DNA from: Acidimicrobiales bacterium | Lineage (GTDB): Bacteria > Actinomycetota > Acidimicrobiia > Acidimicrobiales > SHLQ01 | Direction of reading: 5' to 3' | DNA length: 15,090 nt | NCBI GenBank assembly: GCA_013002375.1 | Contig: JABDJW010000268.1 | Span: forward strand, 1-15,090 | Part shown: positions 12,800 through 15,090 of the stretch, piece after piece | Layout of the letters: each line of letters opens with the position of its first letter | Position numbering within the stretch: the first letter of the stretch is position 1 | Program-made: the position numbers and the translations under genes | Notes under the pieces: generated by a model | Told to the model about the DNA's origin: nothing | The model's database searches: none | What the model saw: the letters and a program-made list of their open reading frames with translations, nothing else

Positions 12800-14179
12800 A
12801 TGGAAGCAATCTTGATTGTCGCCGTCGTCGTGGCGATCATGTTCGTCGTCGTTCTGACCGCGGTGAAGAGCCTGATCATCATCTGCCCCCCGAACAAGGT
12901 GGCCGTGATCTCTGGTCGCCAAGTGAAGTTGGGCGACGGGTCCAAACGGGGCTACCGCGTCCTGCGCGGCGGCTTCACGGTTCGAATTCCGATGATCGAG
13001 AAGGTCGACTACATGGATCTCAACACGATCCCGATCGATGTCTCGGTATCCAACGCCTACTCGAAAGGTGCGATTCCCCTCGACGTGCAGGGCGTCGCCA
13101 ACATCAAGGTGTCGAGCCGCGATGGCGTTCTGGCCAACTCGGTCGAGCGCTTTCTCGGTCGTCCGCCGGAGTACATCCAGCAGATCGCCAAGGAAAACCT
13201 CGAAGCGAACCTACGCGGTGTGCTCTCGACGCTGACCCCCGAAGAGGTCAACGAGGATCGGCTGAAGTTTGCCCAGACCCTCATCGACGAGGCCGACGAC
13301 GACATTCGTACCCTCGGGCTCGAGCTCGACGTGCTGAAGATTCAGAACGTCACCGACCAGGTCGGCTACCTCGAAGCCGTCGGTCGGCGCCGCACGGCGC
13401 AGGTCATCAAGGAAGCCCGCGAGAGCGAGGCGCTGCAGTCCGCCGAAGCCGAGGAGGCCGAGGCCCAGAGCCGCAAGCGGGCCGAGCTGGCCAAGGTGCA
13501 GTCAAATCTGGCCATCGCCGAGGAGACCAACAAGCTGCGGGTACGGCAAGCCGAACTCGACGCCGAAGCCAACGCCCGGGAGGAAGAGGCTGGGGTGGCC
13601 GGTGAACGAGCCAAGGCCGCCGCGGAACAGCTGCTCGAAGACGAGCGCATCAAGCTCCAGAAACGGCGCCTCGAAGCCAACGTGGTTGCTCCGGCCCGGG
13701 CCAAGCGCGAAGCGCTCGAACTCGAAGCCAAGGGCAACGCGGCCCACATCATCGAGGACGGCAACGCCCAGATCGAAGTGTTCCGCCGGATGAGCAACGA
13801 GTATCGCTCGGCCGGTGCGGCCGCCCAAGAGGTCATGGTCATGCAGATGCTGCCCGACCTGGTGGACCAAATCGTGGGCACGGTCAACAACATGGACATC
13901 GGCAAGGTCACCGTCATCGACAACAGTGGCGGGGCCGGCGGCGGGGCTCTCCCCGGTGTCGCCAGCCAAATGCCCGCCGCGGTCATCGCCATCACCGAGC
14001 AGATCGAGGCGGCCACCGGGGTGAACATCCTGCACGCGCTGTCGAAGCCGTCGGCCATCGACGATGATGAGATCGTCGATGCCCAGGCCAAGATCGCCGC
14101 GGAGGCCTCAAACGATGCCGGCGACGGCGCGAGCGAGCCCAGCTCATCACTACCCCCACCGCCCCCCGCGGCCAACTAG
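12800..14179 (+). CDS. Flotillin-family (SPFH-domain) membrane scaffold protein
   Basis: A 459-residue protein. One N-terminal membrane anchor (3-22) is followed by the SPFH/PHB domain (about 28-195, with CPPNKVAVISGR and the EKVDYMDLNTIPID strand region). A long Glu/Ala-rich coiled coil (about 196-330) comes next, then a C-terminal oligomerisation region with IGKVTVIDN (367-375) and a proline-rich tail (PPPPP at 452-456). This is the flotillin/YuaG/YqiK plan; such proteins organise functional membrane microdomains. GGAGG about 10 nt before ATG 12800 gives a good start. It is the last gene of the PadR-NfeD operon and ends 14 bp before hairpin repeat copy 2. Sequence alone does not give its cargo. 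Confidence 0.95.
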   Translation: MEAILIVAVVVAIMFVVVLTAVKSLIIICPPNKVAVISGRQVKLGDGSKRGYRVLRGGFTVRIPMIEKVDYMDLNTIPIDVSVSNAYSKGAIPLDVQGVANIKVSSRDGVLANSVERFLGRPPEYIQQIAKENLEANLRGVLSTLTPEEVNEDRLKFAQTLIDEADDDIRTLGLELDVLKIQNVTDQVGYLEAVGRRRTAQVIKEARESEALQSAEAEEAEAQSRKRAELAKVQSNLAIAEETNKLRVRQAELDAEANAREEEAGVAGERAKAAAEQLLEDERIKLQKRRLEANVVAPARAKREALELEAKGNAAHIIEDGNAQIEVFRRMSNEYRSAGAAAQEVMVMQMLPDLVDQIVGTVNNMDIGKVTVIDNSGGAGGGALPGVASQMPAAVIAITEQIEAATGVNILHALSKPSAIDDDEIVDAQAKIAAEASNDAGDGASEPSSSLPPPPPAAN

Positions 14180-14193
14180 CCGAGGACCCACCC

Positions 14194-14242
14194 AATCTCT
14201 GATGCCTGAACCGCACTATGTGCGGGTAAGGCATCAGAGATT
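14194..14242. repeat. Hairpin repeat, copy 2; likely bidirectional terminator
   Basis: AATCTCTGATGCCT (14194-14207) pairs perfectly with AGGCATCAGAGATT (14229-14242), and an inner 7-bp stem (ACCGCAC with GTGCGGGT, one bulge) closes on a TAT loop. It lies exactly between the convergent flotillin and P450 genes and touches the P450 stop codon. A short T-run (14247-14250) follows on the plus strand. Better base-paired than copy 1. Confidence 0.85.
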
Positions 14243-15090
14243 CAGGTTTTCGGCGCGGTCCAGGTGGCCGGAAGGGATTGGGGCTTGCGGAAGACGAGTC
14301 CGCTCGGGGCAGATCCGGCTGGGTCGGACAGCGTGAGATCCGGTAGCCGCCGCATGGCCCCTTCGAGCGCGAGGCGGGTCTCCAGCCGGGCCAGATGAAG
14401 GCCGAGACACACGTGCGGCCCCTGGGCAAAGGTGAGGTGGCGCCCGAGGTTGTCACGGTGAGGATCGAACCGATCGGGGTCCGGGAACGTGGCCGGGTCA
14501 CGGTTGGCCGCAGTGAGCGAAACCGACACGAGGTCGCCTGCTCTGATCGCGACGCCATCGAGCACGGTGTCGGTCGTCGCATAGCGATCGACGACGGCGG
14601 CGGCCGGCTCGATCCGCAGTGCTTCCTCCACGACACGCTCGAGCAACGTTACCCCTCCCCCATCCAGCTCGGCCCGAACCGATTCGGTCAGCTCGGGGTC
14701 GCGGAGCAGGTGAAACAACGCGGTCGCGATCGTTCCCTCGGTGGTCTCGATACCGCCGAACAGCAGCACGCCGACATTGGCCACCAACTCCTCGTCACTC
14801 AGCGTGCCCGATGCCGCCACGGCTCCGAGCAACGTCGGATCGGCCGGCGTGGGGCGGGCCGCACCGACATGGGCTCGCAGCGCGGCGAAGGCGTCGGCCA
14901 CCTCGGGCCCAACCGGTTCGCCGGCGGTGACCGCAGTGATGCCGGCCAAGAACGTGTCGTACCAGCCCAACATGGCATCGACCGATTCGACACCGAGCCC
15001 CAGCACGGACGCCATCGTGCGACCGGCCACCGGTGCGGCGAAGTCGCGCCGGAGGTCGGCCGCTTCGGTGGCGAGGAGCCCGTCGAGCAC
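14242..15090 (-). CDS. Cytochrome P450 (5'-partial)
   Basis: 282 residues of the C-terminal part are visible; the gene continues beyond the right edge, so any in-frame GTG at 15090 is not its start. The oxygen-binding I-helix motif is GGIETTEG (112-119), the ExxR pair is Glu156/Arg159 in VVEEALRIEP, and the heme loop FAQGPHVCLG (221-230) has the Cys228 ligand in the F-x-x-G-x-H-x-C-x-G form. These identify a soluble bacterial class I-type P450 that would need ferredoxin partners, none of which is in the window. The acid-alcohol pair Glu-Thr in the I-helix is present. The substrate is unknown. Its stop codon overlaps the last base of hairpin repeat copy 2. Confidence 0.93.
   Translation of the reverse strand: MLDGLLATEAADLRRDFAAPVAGRTMASVLGLGVESVDAMLGWYDTFLAGITAVTAGEPVGPEVADAFAALRAHVGAARPTPADPTLLGAVAASGTLSDEELVANVGVLLFGGIETTEGTIATALFHLLRDPELTESVRAELDGGGVTLLERVVEEALRIEPAAAVVDRYATTDTVLDGVAIRAGDLVSVSLTAANRDPATFPDPDRFDPHRDNLGRHLTFAQGPHVCLGLHLARLETRLALEGAMRRLPDLTLSDPAGSAPSGLVFRKPQSLPATWTAPKT

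Overview
The window is a GC-rich, densely packed chromosomal segment with GTG/ATG starts, 4-bp stop/start overlaps and many flavin-, acyl- and ester-handling enzymes. That points to an actinomycete-like bacterium. An Acidimicrobiia-type lineage is my best guess, but this is inference; no rRNA or tRNA is present to settle it. I see no phage, transposase, CRISPR array or plasmid gene, and codon and base use look even throughout.

Positions 1-1722 (minus strand) hold a two-gene secretion module. A small protein with a SipW/TasA-type signal peptide lies upstream of a SipW-like (S26B) signal peptidase. The peptidase is fused in frame to RCC1-type repeats and runs off the left edge. A second SipW-type cleavage motif lies inside the fusion, between the peptidase and the RCC1 part, so the protease may process its own C-terminal cargo. 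This is the most unusual feature of the window.

Positions 1921-5650 (minus strand) form a tight run of a luciferase-like flavin/F420 monooxygenase, a type-B carboxylesterase and a FAD-dependent amine-oxidase-family oxidoreductase (gaps of 11 bp and -4 bp). It is probably one catabolic or modifying operon with unknown substrate. Upstream, 5751-6953 (minus) encodes a membrane pentapeptide-repeat protein with an MmpS-like C-terminal domain.

Positions 6992-9533 carry a plant-type MTA/SAH nucleosidase (+), a convergent short-chain dehydrogenase (-) and RNase Z (+). Positions 9656-11334 (minus) carry an alpha/beta hydrolase translationally coupled to a double-hotdog acyl-CoA thioesterase. A small orphan ORF (11366-11644, +) follows.

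Positions 11716-14179 (+) form a PadR regulator - NfeD-like protein - flotillin operon. Its sigma70-type promoter (17-bp spacer) places the transcription start at or next to the PadR ATG, so the mRNA is probably leaderless. A 7+7 inverted repeat spans the -10 box and the start codon and is a plausible autoregulatory operator. The operon is flanked by two copies of a ~48-nt hairpin repeat (11652-11702 and 14194-14242). The second copy lies exactly between the convergent flotillin gene and a cytochrome P450 gene (14242-15090, minus) that runs off the right edge. There is no gene-free stretch longer than 300 bases; the longest are 1723-1920 and 9534-9655.
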